Assembly: GCA_030425715.1 (NCBI GenBank) | Contig: JAUIAA010000089.1 | Span: 1 to 8,076 of the forward strand | Length of the DNA: 8,076 nucleotides | DNA from: Bacteroidia bacterium | Lineage (GTDB): Bacteria; Bacteroidota; Bacteroidia; Flavobacteriales; Flavobacteriaceae | Direction of reading: 5' to 3' | In this document: positions 1 to 6,895 of the stretch, in pieces | How the letters are laid out: each line of letters opens with the position of its first letter | Numbering within the stretch: the stretch's first letter is position 1 | Translations under genes and position numbers: made by a program | Notes under the pieces: generated by a model | The model's input: the letters and a program-made list of their open reading frames with translations, nothing else | What the model was told of the DNA's origin: nothing | The model's database searches: none

Positions 1-1071
1 AGTAAACCCAATAATTGTATGTGCCAAGGGTACTCCAACATTTCTAAGTACAGTAGAATCTGTTAAATCTCTTTGTAACCTTGAAATAGGAAGTTTAGCA
101 GAAAGATGTTCAAAAATGGCATTTGCAATCCCTAAATTTCCTTCTGAATTTTCAAAATCGATAGGATTTACTTTATGTGGCATTGCGGAAGAACCAACTT
201 CTCCCTTTTTAATTTTTTGTTTAAAATAGTTCATGGCAATATATTGCCAAACATCTTTATCTAGGTCCATTACAATGGTGTTGATTCTTTTTAGCGCATC
301 AAAAAATGCAGCTAAATAATCGTAATGTTCAATTTGCGTGGTTGGAAAGGAGTGTTTTAAACCTAAAATGTTTTCTACAAAATGATTTCCAAATTTTTGC
401 CAATCATAATCTGGATAGGCAACCTTATGTGCATTGAAATTACCTGTAGCACCACCAAATTTTGCGGCAAAAGGTATGTTTTTTAAGGTTTTGAATTGTT
501 GGTTTAAACGCTCAACAAATACATAAAATTCTTTTCCTAATCTGGTTGGAGATGCAGGTTGCCCATGGGTTTTAGCCAACATTGGTATGCCAGACCACTC
601 CTTGGAAAGTTCACTTAATTTTGCAATTAAAATGTTTAGCTCACCAATATAAACTTGCTCATATGCCTCTTTTAAAGACAATGGAATTGCTGTATTATTG
701 ATGTCTTGAGAGGTCAATCCAAAATGAATAAACTCCTTATAGCTCTGTAAATCTAAAACATCAAACTCTTCTTTAATAAAATATTCTACAGCTTTAACAT
801 CGTGGTTGGTTATTTTTTCAATATCTTTAATTTTTTGCGCATCTTCTGTCGAAAAATTTTGATAAATAGACCTAAGCTGGCTATACAATTGCTTGTCAAA
901 ATTTTTTAGTTGTGGTAACGGAAGCTCACATAAGGCAATAAAATATTCTATTTCAACTTGTACCCTATATTTAATCAAAGCTTCCTCTGAAAAAAATGGC
1001 GCTAAAGGTGCAACTTTACTCCTGTATCTACCATCAATTGGAGAGATTGCATTGAGACTTGTTAAATTCAT
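1..1071 (-). CDS. purB: Adenylosuccinate lyase PurB (C-terminus cut off by window edge)
   Basis: This cytoplasmic enzyme of purine synthesis splits SAICAR to AICAR plus fumarate, and adenylosuccinate to AMP plus fumarate. I translated the frame by hand from the ATG at 1071 and it stays open for 357 codons to the edge. It starts MNLTSLNAISPIDGRYRSK, the usual PurB opening of the long, E. coli-like subgroup. Superfamily signatures are present in order: HFGLTSQDINN (about 116-126), KTHGQPASPT (167-176, with the catalytic-type His169) and the flexible signature loop GSSAMPHKVNP (293-303, with the catalytic-type Ser294/Ser295). The family is about 450 residues long, so roughly the last 90-100 residues are missing; there is no sign of damage inside the visible part. 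It is divergent from ackA across a 166-bp gap. Confidence 0.97.
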   Translation of the reverse strand, partial: MNLTSLNAISPIDGRYRSKVAPLAPFFSEEALIKYRVQVEIEYFIALCELPLPQLKNFDKQLYSQLRSIYQNFSTEDAQKIKDIEKITNHDVKAVEYFIKEEFDVLDLQSYKEFIHFGLTSQDINNTAIPLSLKEAYEQVYIGELNILIAKLSELSKEWSGIPMLAKTHGQPASPTRLGKEFYVFVERLNQQFKTLKNIPFAAKFGGATGNFNAHKVAYPDYDWQKFGNHFVENILGLKHSFPTTQIEHYDYLAAFFDALKRINTIVMDLDKDVWQYIAMNYFKQKIKKGEVGSSAMPHKVNPIDFENSEGNLGIANAIFEHLSAKLPISRLQRDLTDSTVLRNVGVPLAHTIIGFT

Positions 1072-1094
1072 GTAGGTGATTTTTAAAGTATTTG

Positions 1095-1102
1095 CAAAAT
1101 TA
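1095..1102 (-). promoter_or_regulatory. Candidate Bacteroidota-type -7 element of purB
   Basis: Read on the minus strand the bases are TAATTTTG, an exact match to the Bacteroidota sigma-ABfr -7 consensus TAnnTTTG. It lies about 23 nt upstream of the purB ATG, which would give a short leader of some 15-18 nt. At the expected -33 position there is only a weak TGTT-like match rather than a clear TTTG, so the call rests on the -7 box and its position. In this AT-rich DNA a chance match is possible. Confidence 0.4.
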
Positions 1103-1179
1103 ATATTTTTCTATTAAAAACACCTATCATTTAAGGGCTAATACCGATAAATATCTAGGCTATTTTTATGCAGAAGAGA

Positions 1180-1213
1180 TTGCTTTTCGTTATTTTTACT
1201 CCCAATAGTTTTA
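1180..1213 (+). promoter_or_regulatory. Weak candidate promoter of the ackA operon
   Basis: TAGTTTTA at 1206-1213 matches seven of eight positions of TAnnTTTG, 24 nt before the ackA start. The nearest upstream TTG (1180-1182) is about 23 nt away, longer than the usual 19-20, so this is a tentative assignment. The rest of the 1072-1237 intergenic region shows no hairpin, repeat or leader ORF that I can support. The ackA promoter must lie in this gap because purB diverges from it. Confidence 0.2.
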
Positions 1214-1237
1214 TAAAAATTGAACATAAATTAGCAG

Positions 1238-2425
1238 ATGCACATTTTAGTAATAAATTCGGGTAGTTCATCCATAAAATTTCAATTGTTTCAAATGCCT
1301 AATGAACGGGTAGTTTGTAGTGGATTGGTAGAACGAATAGGGTTGGAAAATGCCGAGATTCATTATAAATCAGAAAAAACAGAAATTACATTAACACTTC
1401 AGATTGAAAACCATAAAAAAGGTTTAGAAGAGGTGGTTAAGTTGTTGCTAGATAAAGAGATTGGTGTAGTAAAAAATGCTTCTGAAATAGGAGCTGTTGG
1501 ACATAGGGTAGTACATGGTGGGAGTACATTTGCAAAAACAACCTTGATTGATGAGAAGGTAAAATTAAAAATTAAAGCCCTTTTTGCCATTGCCCCATTG
1601 CATAATCCGCCAAATTATGCGGGAATAGAGGTGGCAGAAGAATTATTTCCCAAAGCAAAGCAAGTTGCAATTTTCGATACCGCATTTCACCAAACAATAC
1701 CCGAAGTAGCATATACTTATGCTTTACCCAAAGAATTGACAGCAAAAAATAAAATTAGATTATATGGTTTTCATGGTACCAGTCACAAATATGTTTCTCA
1801 AAAAGCAATAGCACATTTGGGAATAACGAATAGTAAAATAATAACCATTCATCTGGGCAATGGTTGTAGTATTACTGCCGTAAAAAATGGTAAAAGTGTG
1901 GATCACTCTTTAGGGTTTGGGCCCGTAAATGGATTGGTAATGGGTACTAGGAGTGGAGATATTGACCAATCTATAATTTTTTATATGATTAATACACTAG
2001 GTTATACGCCTAAACAAGTTAATAATGTATTGCAAAAAGAAAGTGGTATGCTGGGGTTGACCGGTTTTAGCGATTTACGCGAAATTGAAGCTGCAGCAGA
2101 AAAGGGCGATAGAGATTGTAAATTGGCATTAGAGATCAATACCTACCGAATAAAAAAATATATTGGAGCGTATGTTGCAGCCATGAATGGGGTAGATGCT
2201 TTGGTTTTTACAGCGGGTATTGGAGAAAATTCTGATGTAGTAAGAAAACTAGTTTGTAAAGATTTGGACTTTTTTGGAATTGATTTAGACGAAGAAAAAA
2301 ACAAAATAAGGAGTAAAACTCTAAGAGAAATTCAAAAGGAAAATGCCAAAGTAAAAATTTTGGTAATTCCAACCAATGAAGAAATTGAAATTGCACAACA
2401 AACCTATCAACTTATCTCAAAATAA
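1238..2425 (+). CDS. ackA: Acetate kinase AckA
   Basis: It catalyses acetyl phosphate + ADP to acetate + ATP (reversible), in the cytoplasm, as part of acetate overflow or acetate activation. The protein is 395 residues, the normal family length of about 395-405, and begins at the N-terminal signature MHILVINSGSSSIKFQLF, which fixes the start. Comparing with well-studied archaeal and bacterial AckA, the active-site positions are all kept: Asn7, Ser10, Ser12, Lys14, Arg90 (GHRVVHGG), Asp147 (FDTAFH), His179 (GFHGTSH), Asn208 (HLGNG), Arg238 (GTRSGDID) and Glu381 (PTNEE). The loop VDHSLGFGPVNGLVMG at 221-236 differs from the common DTSMGFTPLEGLMMG form. Unlike many genomes, no phosphotransacetylase gene (pta) is adjacent: upstream is divergent purB and downstream is a DinB-like gene. 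It heads a plus-strand operon. Confidence 0.97.
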   Translation: MHILVINSGSSSIKFQLFQMPNERVVCSGLVERIGLENAEIHYKSEKTEITLTLQIENHKKGLEEVVKLLLDKEIGVVKNASEIGAVGHRVVHGGSTFAKTTLIDEKVKLKIKALFAIAPLHNPPNYAGIEVAEELFPKAKQVAIFDTAFHQTIPEVAYTYALPKELTAKNKIRLYGFHGTSHKYVSQKAIAHLGITNSKIITIHLGNGCSITAVKNGKSVDHSLGFGPVNGLVMGTRSGDIDQSIIFYMINTLGYTPKQVNNVLQKESGMLGLTGFSDLREIEAAAEKGDRDCKLALEINTYRIKKYIGAYVAAMNGVDALVFTAGIGENSDVVRKLVCKDLDFFGIDLDEEKNKIRSKTLREIQKENAKVKILVIPTNEEIEIAQQTYQLISK

Positions 2426-2428
2426 AAA

Positions 2429-2935
2429 ATGATGAAAGACACAGAGTATGCACCATTTTATGCACCTTACATACAAGCTGTAGATACCAATAAATCTATA
2501 GTTTTAAACCTAGAAGATTCGCTACAACAAGCAAACAAATTATTAAATGGTATAAATTCTGAAAAAGAATTGTACCAATATGCAGCTGGAAAATGGACCA
2601 TTAAAGAAATTGTATTGCATTTGATAGATGCAGAAATGGTTTTTAATTATAGAGCACTTCGTTTTGCTAGAAATGATAAAACGGCATTATCAGGTTTTGA
2701 AGAGAATGATTATGTGCAAAATTCAAATGCGAATAGTATAGATTTTAAAGTGCTGATACATGATTTAAGCGATTTGAGAAAATCTACCATTAATCTATAT
2801 AAAAATATGGATGATGAAATGTTGCAAAGAGGCGGTAATGCAAGTGCTAATTTTATGTCGGTAAGAGCTATAGGTTATATTACTTCGGGGCACTTATTGC
2901 ATCATTTACAGGTGATTAAAGAAAGGTATTTATAA
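2429..2935 (+). CDS. DinB/YfiT-like metal-binding fold protein
   Basis: A 168-residue cytoplasmic protein of the DinB / YfiT-like four-helix-bundle superfamily. Members typically bind one divalent metal through three histidines, and some act as thiol-dependent transferases; most have no known substrate. The likely triad here is His64 (in IVLHLIDAE) plus His155 and His159 (in SGHLLHHLQVIKERY), placed on helix 2 and near the C-terminus as in the family. The motif KWTIKEIVLHLIDAE (55-69) is characteristic. It begins with two consecutive ATG codons (2429 and 2432), and only 3 nt separate it from the ackA stop, so it is very probably co-transcribed and translationally coupled. This says nothing certain about a role in acetate metabolism. 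The family call is firm and the function is open. Confidence 0.88.
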   Translation: MMKDTEYAPFYAPYIQAVDTNKSIVLNLEDSLQQANKLLNGINSEKELYQYAAGKWTIKEIVLHLIDAEMVFNYRALRFARNDKTALSGFEENDYVQNSNANSIDFKVLIHDLSDLRKSTINLYKNMDDEMLQRGGNASANFMSVRAIGYITSGHLLHHLQVIKERYL

Positions 2936-2980
2936 TAAATGACAGAATTTATTCGTTATTAATAGCAAATTGTTAGAAAA

Positions 2981-3133
2981 ATGGATAAAAAAATTAAAAG
3001 TAAGTCTTCTAAAAAGAAGTCTACAAAGGCTGTAATGCCTTCGATTTATGATGCCAAAGAATTTTCGTTAATGGAACAGGAGTATGAAAAATATGTACTT
3101 CGTATTAAAAATTTAAGTAGAGGGATTTCATAA
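2981..3133 (+). CDS. Small lysine-rich hypothetical protein (50 aa)
   Basis: An ATG at 2981 opens a 50-codon frame ending at TAA 3131-3133. The product has a very basic first third (MDKKIKSKSSKKKS), then a more ordinary, possibly helical part with AMPSIYDAKEFSLMEQEYEK, and ends NLSRGIS. It lies 45 nt after the DinB-like gene on the same strand and just before the operon terminator; its last six or seven codons form the left arm of the hairpin and the stop codon falls in the loop and right arm. I do not recognise a family. Mixed codon content and a basic-then-amphipathic layout favour a real gene over noise, but there is no clear ribosome binding site. A nucleic-acid or ribosome-associated role would only be a guess. 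Confidence 0.5.
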   Translation: MDKKIKSKSSKKKSTKAVMPSIYDAKEFSLMEQEYEKYVLRIKNLSRGIS

Positions 3134-3152
3134 TCCCTCTACTTAAATTTTT
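3107..3152. terminator. Bidirectional intrinsic terminator
   Basis: A perfect inverted repeat: left arm 3107-3127, loop TCAT at 3128-3131, right arm 3132-3152. That is 21 uninterrupted base pairs with a GC-richer core (AGAGGG / CCCTCT). On the plus strand the arm runs into a T tract (about 3148-3154), and on the minus strand the other arm also ends in a T-rich run (3110-3103), so it can end transcription from both sides. It sits between the convergent ackA operon and the sugar cluster. The right arm directly abuts the stop codon of the last minus-strand gene (3155-3153). Confidence 0.9.
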
Positions 3153-3920
3153 TTATAACTCTTTTATTTTGATATTTCTAAAAGACACAGTATCGGCATG
3201 ATCTTGCAAACCGATACGTCCAGTTTGGTGAATTCCGAAACTTTTCCAGTTTTTAAATTTGGAGTTTTGAACCAATGCTTCCCAGCCTTCTCCATGCACA
3301 GGAAATTCAACAATTAAAACTTTATTCAACCAAACTTTACCAGTATTGGTATTGTGATCTACTTTTAAAACACAGGTATTCCACTCACCTGCAGGTTTTA
3401 CCACCAATTGCGAAGGCGCAATCATATCATATAAAGATCCAGCTCTATGATTTTCAAGTTTGCCATCTGGATGTCTTTCATTGTCTAATACTTGAATTTC
3501 TGGCCCAGTTAAGTAAGGAACAACGAACTCTTCACTTTCTTGTACACCCCAAAAAATTCCACTATTTCCACCTTCAGATATTTTCCAATCTATAGATAAC
3601 ACAAAATTGGTAAATTCTTTATCTGTAACAATATCGCTACCACCTTTATCTCTGTTAGGAGCAGGAGTAAAAACCATTGCATCGTCTACAATAGTCCATT
3701 CACTGCCAACACTATCCTTTAAATATTGATGCCACCCGTTAAATGATTTCCCATCAAATAAGGTTACCCAATCGCCTTCGATTTCGGGTATTTTATCTAT
3801 GGTTCTAGATTCTATACTCATTTCCACTTGCTTATCCGATTTCATTTTTTTTAAAACATATTTTGTTCCAAAAAAACCGACAGCAAATACTACCGCTAAA
3901 ATGATTACTTTTTTTAACAT
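3153..3920 (-). CDS. DUF1080 / 3-keto-disaccharide hydrolase-like protein, N-terminally anchored
   Basis: A 255-residue protein of the DUF1080 (PF06439) family, a concanavalin-like beta-sandwich now annotated as 3-keto-disaccharide hydrolase. Residues 4-18 form one hydrophobic segment (VIILAVVFAVGFFGT) followed by Lys-rich KYVLKKMKSDK, so it is probably an N-terminal membrane anchor with the domain outside the cytoplasm; there is no lipobox Cys. The domain spans about 50-255 with family hallmarks: WVTLFDGKSFNGWH (51-64), GGNSGIFWG (117-125), GPEIQVLDNERHPDG (139-153), AGSLYDMIAP (160-169), GEWNTC (178-183) and GLQDHADTVSFRNIKIKEL (237-255). It is the last gene of the cluster, 10 nt after its paralogue, and ends at the terminator. 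By family it should cleave a 3-oxidised glycoside; the actual substrate cannot be read from sequence. Confidence 0.9.
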   Translation of the reverse strand: MLKKVIILAVVFAVGFFGTKYVLKKMKSDKQVEMSIESRTIDKIPEIEGDWVTLFDGKSFNGWHQYLKDSVGSEWTIVDDAMVFTPAPNRDKGGSDIVTDKEFTNFVLSIDWKISEGGNSGIFWGVQESEEFVVPYLTGPEIQVLDNERHPDGKLENHRAGSLYDMIAPSQLVVKPAGEWNTCVLKVDHNTNTGKVWLNKVLIVEFPVHGEGWEALVQNSKFKNWKSFGIHQTGRIGLQDHADTVSFRNIKIKEL

Positions 3921-3930
3921 AATTTATTTT

Positions 3931-4671
3931 TTAAAGTTTTCGCAACCAAATATTTCTGTAACTCACACCACTACCATGATCTTGCAATTCGAGAGCATCA
4001 TTGCCATGGGCAATATTTTTAGGAGCACCAATATATTCTGTGGTTCCTTGTAATTTAAAATGATCTTGCACTAAAATCCCATTGTGCAAAAGCGTTAGGG
4101 TGCCTGATTTTATTTTTTTACCATCCTTATCAAATTCAGGCGCATGAAATATAATATCATAAGTGTTCCATTCACCTGTTGGAACGGATGCTTTTGCTAA
4201 AGGAATGGACTGTTTGTACACAGACCCTACTTGGCCATTGGCATAGGTTTTATTATTGTTATTGTCTAATACTTGTAGCTCATACCTTTTTTGTAAAAAT
4301 ACACCACTATTCCCCCGGTTTTGCCCATCTCCTTCTATTTTACTTGGCGATTTCCATTCTAAGTGAAGTTGTACACTTCCAAATTTTTCTTTGGTTTGAA
4401 TATTTCCAGCTCCTGGTTTTACTGTAAAACTACCATCTTTATTAATAATCCACTTTGCCGAAGAGCCATTGTTTACACTTTCCCAAGCATCTAAATTTGC
4501 TCCATTAAACAAAACTATTGCATCTGAAGGTGCTTGGTTATTTGCAGATGGGGTTACCGATGGAGGAACTGGACTCCAAACTTCTGTTGCTTCTGGTTTA
4601 GTAGGTGGTTTACCTTGTCCAAATACAATTCCAGTACAAAGAATCACACCTAATAAGATTGCTTTTTTCAT
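3931..4671 (-). CDS. DUF1080 / 3-keto-disaccharide hydrolase-like protein, secreted
   Basis: A 246-residue DUF1080 (PF06439) protein and paralogue of the gene just downstream. It has a Sec signal peptide, MKKAILLGVILCTGIVFGQ, with likely cleavage after VFG before Gln19, as is common in flavobacteria. Cys12 is preceded by Leu, so a lipobox is not supported. A Pro/Thr-rich linker (about 21-48) precedes the domain: AIVLFNGANLDAW (51-63), HLEWKSP (103-109), RGNSGVFLQKRYELQVLDN (119-137), GQVGSVYK (146-153), GEWNTYD (166-172) and LELQDHGSGVSYRNIWLRKL (227-246). It lacks the longer loop that its neighbour has between the GNSG and QVLDN motifs. It is 12 nt from the isomerase gene and clearly co-transcribed. 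The expected role is extracytoplasmic cleavage of 3-keto-glycosides; this is inference from family and context. Confidence 0.9.
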   Translation of the reverse strand: MKKAILLGVILCTGIVFGQGKPPTKPEATEVWSPVPPSVTPSANNQAPSDAIVLFNGANLDAWESVNNGSSAKWIINKDGSFTVKPGAGNIQTKEKFGSVQLHLEWKSPSKIEGDGQNRGNSGVFLQKRYELQVLDNNNNKTYANGQVGSVYKQSIPLAKASVPTGEWNTYDIIFHAPEFDKDGKKIKSGTLTLLHNGILVQDHFKLQGTTEYIGAPKNIAHGNDALELQDHGSGVSYRNIWLRKL

Positions 4672-4683
4672 TGTAATAATGGT

Positions 4684-5736
4684 TTATATCCCTAATATAT
4701 TTTTTAAAGTTTGTTTGTCAATTTCAGAGCCAGCAAAATCATCAAATCTTTTTTGTGTTGCTTCAATAATATGATTTTTAATAAATGGAGCGCCTTCTAA
4801 AGCACCTTGTTCTGGTGATTTGATACAGCATTCCCATTCCATAACAGCCCAAACATCACAACCATATTGGGTTAATTTAGAAAAAATAGTTTTAAAATCT
4901 ATTTGTCCATCCCCTGGAGATCTATATCTTCCAGCTCGGTTACTCCAATCTTCATATCCACCAAAAGTACCTTTTTTTCCTGTACTATTAAACTCTGCAT
5001 CTTTTACATGAAACATTTTAATATAATCGTGGTAAAAATCAATGTATTGAATATAATCTAATTGTTGCAATACAAAGTGGCTAGGGTCGTATAATATATT
5101 GACTCTTTTATGATTGTTGGTAGCTTTTAAAAATCGCTCAAAAGTAACACCATCGTGTAAATCTTCACCAGGGTGTACTTCGTAGCAAACATCTACACCT
5201 TGCTCATCAAAAACATTTAATATAGGTAACCACCTGTTGGCAAGTTCTTCAAACCCTAATTCAACTAATCCATTTGGACGCTGTGGCCAAGGATGGGCTG
5301 TATGCCAAAGTAAAGATCCAGAAAAGGTTCCGTGTACATCTATCTCTAAATTTCTACTTGCCTTAGCACAATTTTTTACTTGCTCTATAGCCCATTTGGT
5401 TCTAGCCTTAGGATTGTTTTTATAGGCATCAGGTGCAAAATTATCAAACATAATATCATAAGCTGGATGTACTGCAACCAATTGTCCTTGTAAATGAGAG
5501 GCCAATTCTGTAATTTCTAAGCCATATGAATTCACTTTTCCTTTCAATTCATCACAGTAAGTTTTGCTTTCTGCAGCCTTGTCTAAATCGATTAATCGGT
5601 TTTCCCAAGTAGGAATCTGAATACCTTTATAGCCTAAGTTCGCAGCCCATTTACACAATCCATCTAAATTGTTAAAAGGTTCCGAGTCGCCCATAAATTG
5701 CGCCAAGAATACAGCAGGTCCTTTAATTGTTTTCAT
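4684..5736 (-). CDS. Sugar phosphate isomerase/epimerase family protein (xylose isomerase-like TIM barrel)
   Basis: A 350-residue TIM-barrel protein of the AP-endonuclease-2 / xylose isomerase-like superfamily (PF01261). Metal-ligand positions expected at strand ends are visible: Glu186 (CYEVHPGED), Asp217 (LYDPSHF), His243 (KMFHVKDAEF) and Glu300 (AVMEWECC), with His188, His220 and Lys245 as likely active-site partners. There is no signal peptide, so it acts in the cytoplasm. Relatives in similar clusters isomerise or epimerise sugars, or perform metal-assisted elimination on 3-keto-glycosides (as in C-glycoside deglycosidation). The ATG at 5736 is 10 nt after the oxidoreductase stop. The family is certain; which of these reactions it performs is not. 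Confidence 0.9.
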   Translation of the reverse strand: MKTIKGPAVFLAQFMGDSEPFNNLDGLCKWAANLGYKGIQIPTWENRLIDLDKAAESKTYCDELKGKVNSYGLEITELASHLQGQLVAVHPAYDIMFDNFAPDAYKNNPKARTKWAIEQVKNCAKASRNLEIDVHGTFSGSLLWHTAHPWPQRPNGLVELGFEELANRWLPILNVFDEQGVDVCYEVHPGEDLHDGVTFERFLKATNNHKRVNILYDPSHFVLQQLDYIQYIDFYHDYIKMFHVKDAEFNSTGKKGTFGGYEDWSNRAGRYRSPGDGQIDFKTIFSKLTQYGCDVWAVMEWECCIKSPEQGALEGAPFIKNHIIEATQKRFDDFAGSEIDKQTLKNILGI

Positions 5737-5746
5737 ACTTTAATTT

Positions 5747-6895
5747 TTATAAATCTTTCCAAACATTACCTTCCTTATGTGAGGCTACTGTTTGTTCAAT
5801 AAATTTCATTCCTCGTACTCCATCTTTCATTGTAGGAAATTCTCCAGAATTATATTCTTGATTTCTAATGGCTTTTGCAACACCTTTGTAAATATTTGCC
5901 ATAGAATCAAAAATACCTTCGGGGTGACCAGGGGGAAGTTTGGTACCATCTAAAGACAATGCACTATTATAAGCATGACCTGGTTTTAAAACCTGCATCG
6001 GTTTATCATCCGTTAAATAGTATAAGTAATTAGGGTCTTCTTGCGACCAGTTAAAACCTCCTTTGTTTCCGTAAATTTTAACTTGCAAACCATTTTCTTC
6101 TCCAGTAGCAATCTGACTGGCTCGAATAACACCTTTGGTATTTTCGTTAAAGCGAATCAATACAGTTCCGTCAATATCTAAAGGATTGTCTTTGTACAAT
6201 GTATTTAAATCTGCCAAAACCGATTGTACTTCTTTACCAGATAAAAATTCTGCCATTTGAAAAGCATGTGTGCCAATATCGCCAATACAACAGCTAATTC
6301 CAGCTTTTTTAGGATCTAAACGCCAAATAGAATTACGTTGTTCTTTATCGTGAATTACAGGATTAATCCATCCTTGGTAATATTGAATATCTACTTTGTG
6401 AATTTCTCCTAATTCACCATTTCTAATCATTTCTCTCATTTGGCGAACCATAGGATAACCGGTATAAGTATAGGTTACTGCAAAAATGGTATTCGCTTTT
6501 TGTTGCGCACTTTGTAATATTTCTGCTTCAGCAAAAGTAGTAGTCATTGGTTTTTCGCAAATGACATGAAATCCATGGTCTATCAATTTTTTAGCCATTG
6601 GAAAATGCAAGAAGTTTGGTGTAAGTATAGAAACTACTTGTATTCTTTCTTCCAAAGGCAATGCCGTTTCCTTTTCTACAAAGGTGTCAAAATCTGGGTA
6701 AATCCTATCTGTTTTTACATCTATTTCTTTCGCAAATTCTATATTAGCTTTAAAATCAGGATTAAATACGGCGCCTGTAATTTCATAATTGTCGTTGATA
6801 AATGAGGCTACTCGATGCAATACACCAATCAATGAATCGCCTCCACCACCGACTATTCCAAGTTTAATTTTTTTTGCCCTTTTATTTTTCTTTAT
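5747..6895 (-). CDS. Gfo/Idh/MocA family NAD(P)-dependent oxidoreductase, start codon unusual or lost
   Basis: A Rossmann-fold sugar or cyclitol dehydrogenase of about 382 residues. The frame carries the dinucleotide-binding motif KLGIVGGGGDSLIGVLHR, then the family's CEKP motif (about residues 113-116), a substrate-domain GWINP (175-179), and the IGDIGTHAFQMAEF helix (about 204-217) with the Asp/His pair typical of the catalytic region. No Tat or Sec signal precedes the Rossmann motif, so it is cytoplasmic. The first conventional start in frame is TTG at 6832, which would delete the glycine-rich loop and cannot be right. Upstream the frame is open to a TAG near 6924, with only ATA (6895) and ATT (6868) as possible rare starts. 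I chose ATA because it overlaps the MFS stop as ATAA and gives a natural N-terminus, (M)KKNKRAKKIKLGIVGGG. It probably interconverts hydroxyl and keto at sugar C3. Confidence 0.85.
   Translation of the reverse strand: MKKNKRAKKIKLGIVGGGGDSLIGVLHRVASFINDNYEITGAVFNPDFKANIEFAKEIDVKTDRIYPDFDTFVEKETALPLEERIQVVSILTPNFLHFPMAKKLIDHGFHVICEKPMTTTFAEAEILQSAQQKANTIFAVTYTYTGYPMVRQMREMIRNGELGEIHKVDIQYYQGWINPVIHDKEQRNSIWRLDPKKAGISCCIGDIGTHAFQMAEFLSGKEVQSVLADLNTLYKDNPLDIDGTVLIRFNENTKGVIRASQIATGEENGLQVKIYGNKGGFNWSQEDPNYLYYLTDDKPMQVLKPGHAYNSALSLDGTKLPPGHPEGIFDSMANIYKGVAKAIRNQEYNSGEFPTMKDGVRGMKFIEQTVASHKEGNVWKDL

Noticed and set aside
893..1075. Plus-strand ORF of 60 codons at the purB start
   Set aside because: It is antisense to well-conserved purB coding sequence and has no recognisable domain.
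1072..1237. Riboswitch or attenuator (for example a purine riboswitch) before purB or ackA
   Set aside because: The gap is short and AT-rich with no paired-stem architecture that I could trace.
2938..2961. Seven-codon ORF (MTEFIRY) right after the DinB-like gene, and a 7-bp AT-only inverted repeat around it
   Set aside because: Too short to support as a gene; the stem has no G or C and no T tract, so it is not a convincing terminator.
4615..4671. Lipoprotein signal in the secreted DUF1080 protein
   Set aside because: Cys12 is preceded by VIL, which lacks the small residue at -1 needed for a lipobox; a signal peptidase I site at VFG-Q fits better.
3799..5425. Several plus-strand ORFs of 60-100 codons antisense to the DUF1080 and isomerase genes
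   Set aside because: They mirror conserved coding sequence on the other strand, are rich in Phe, Leu, Ile and His as antisense frames of AT-rich genes are, and show no domain.
6830..6832. TTG as the start of the oxidoreductase
   Set aside because: It would begin after the glycine-rich NAD(P)-binding loop, which is present intact in frame just upstream.
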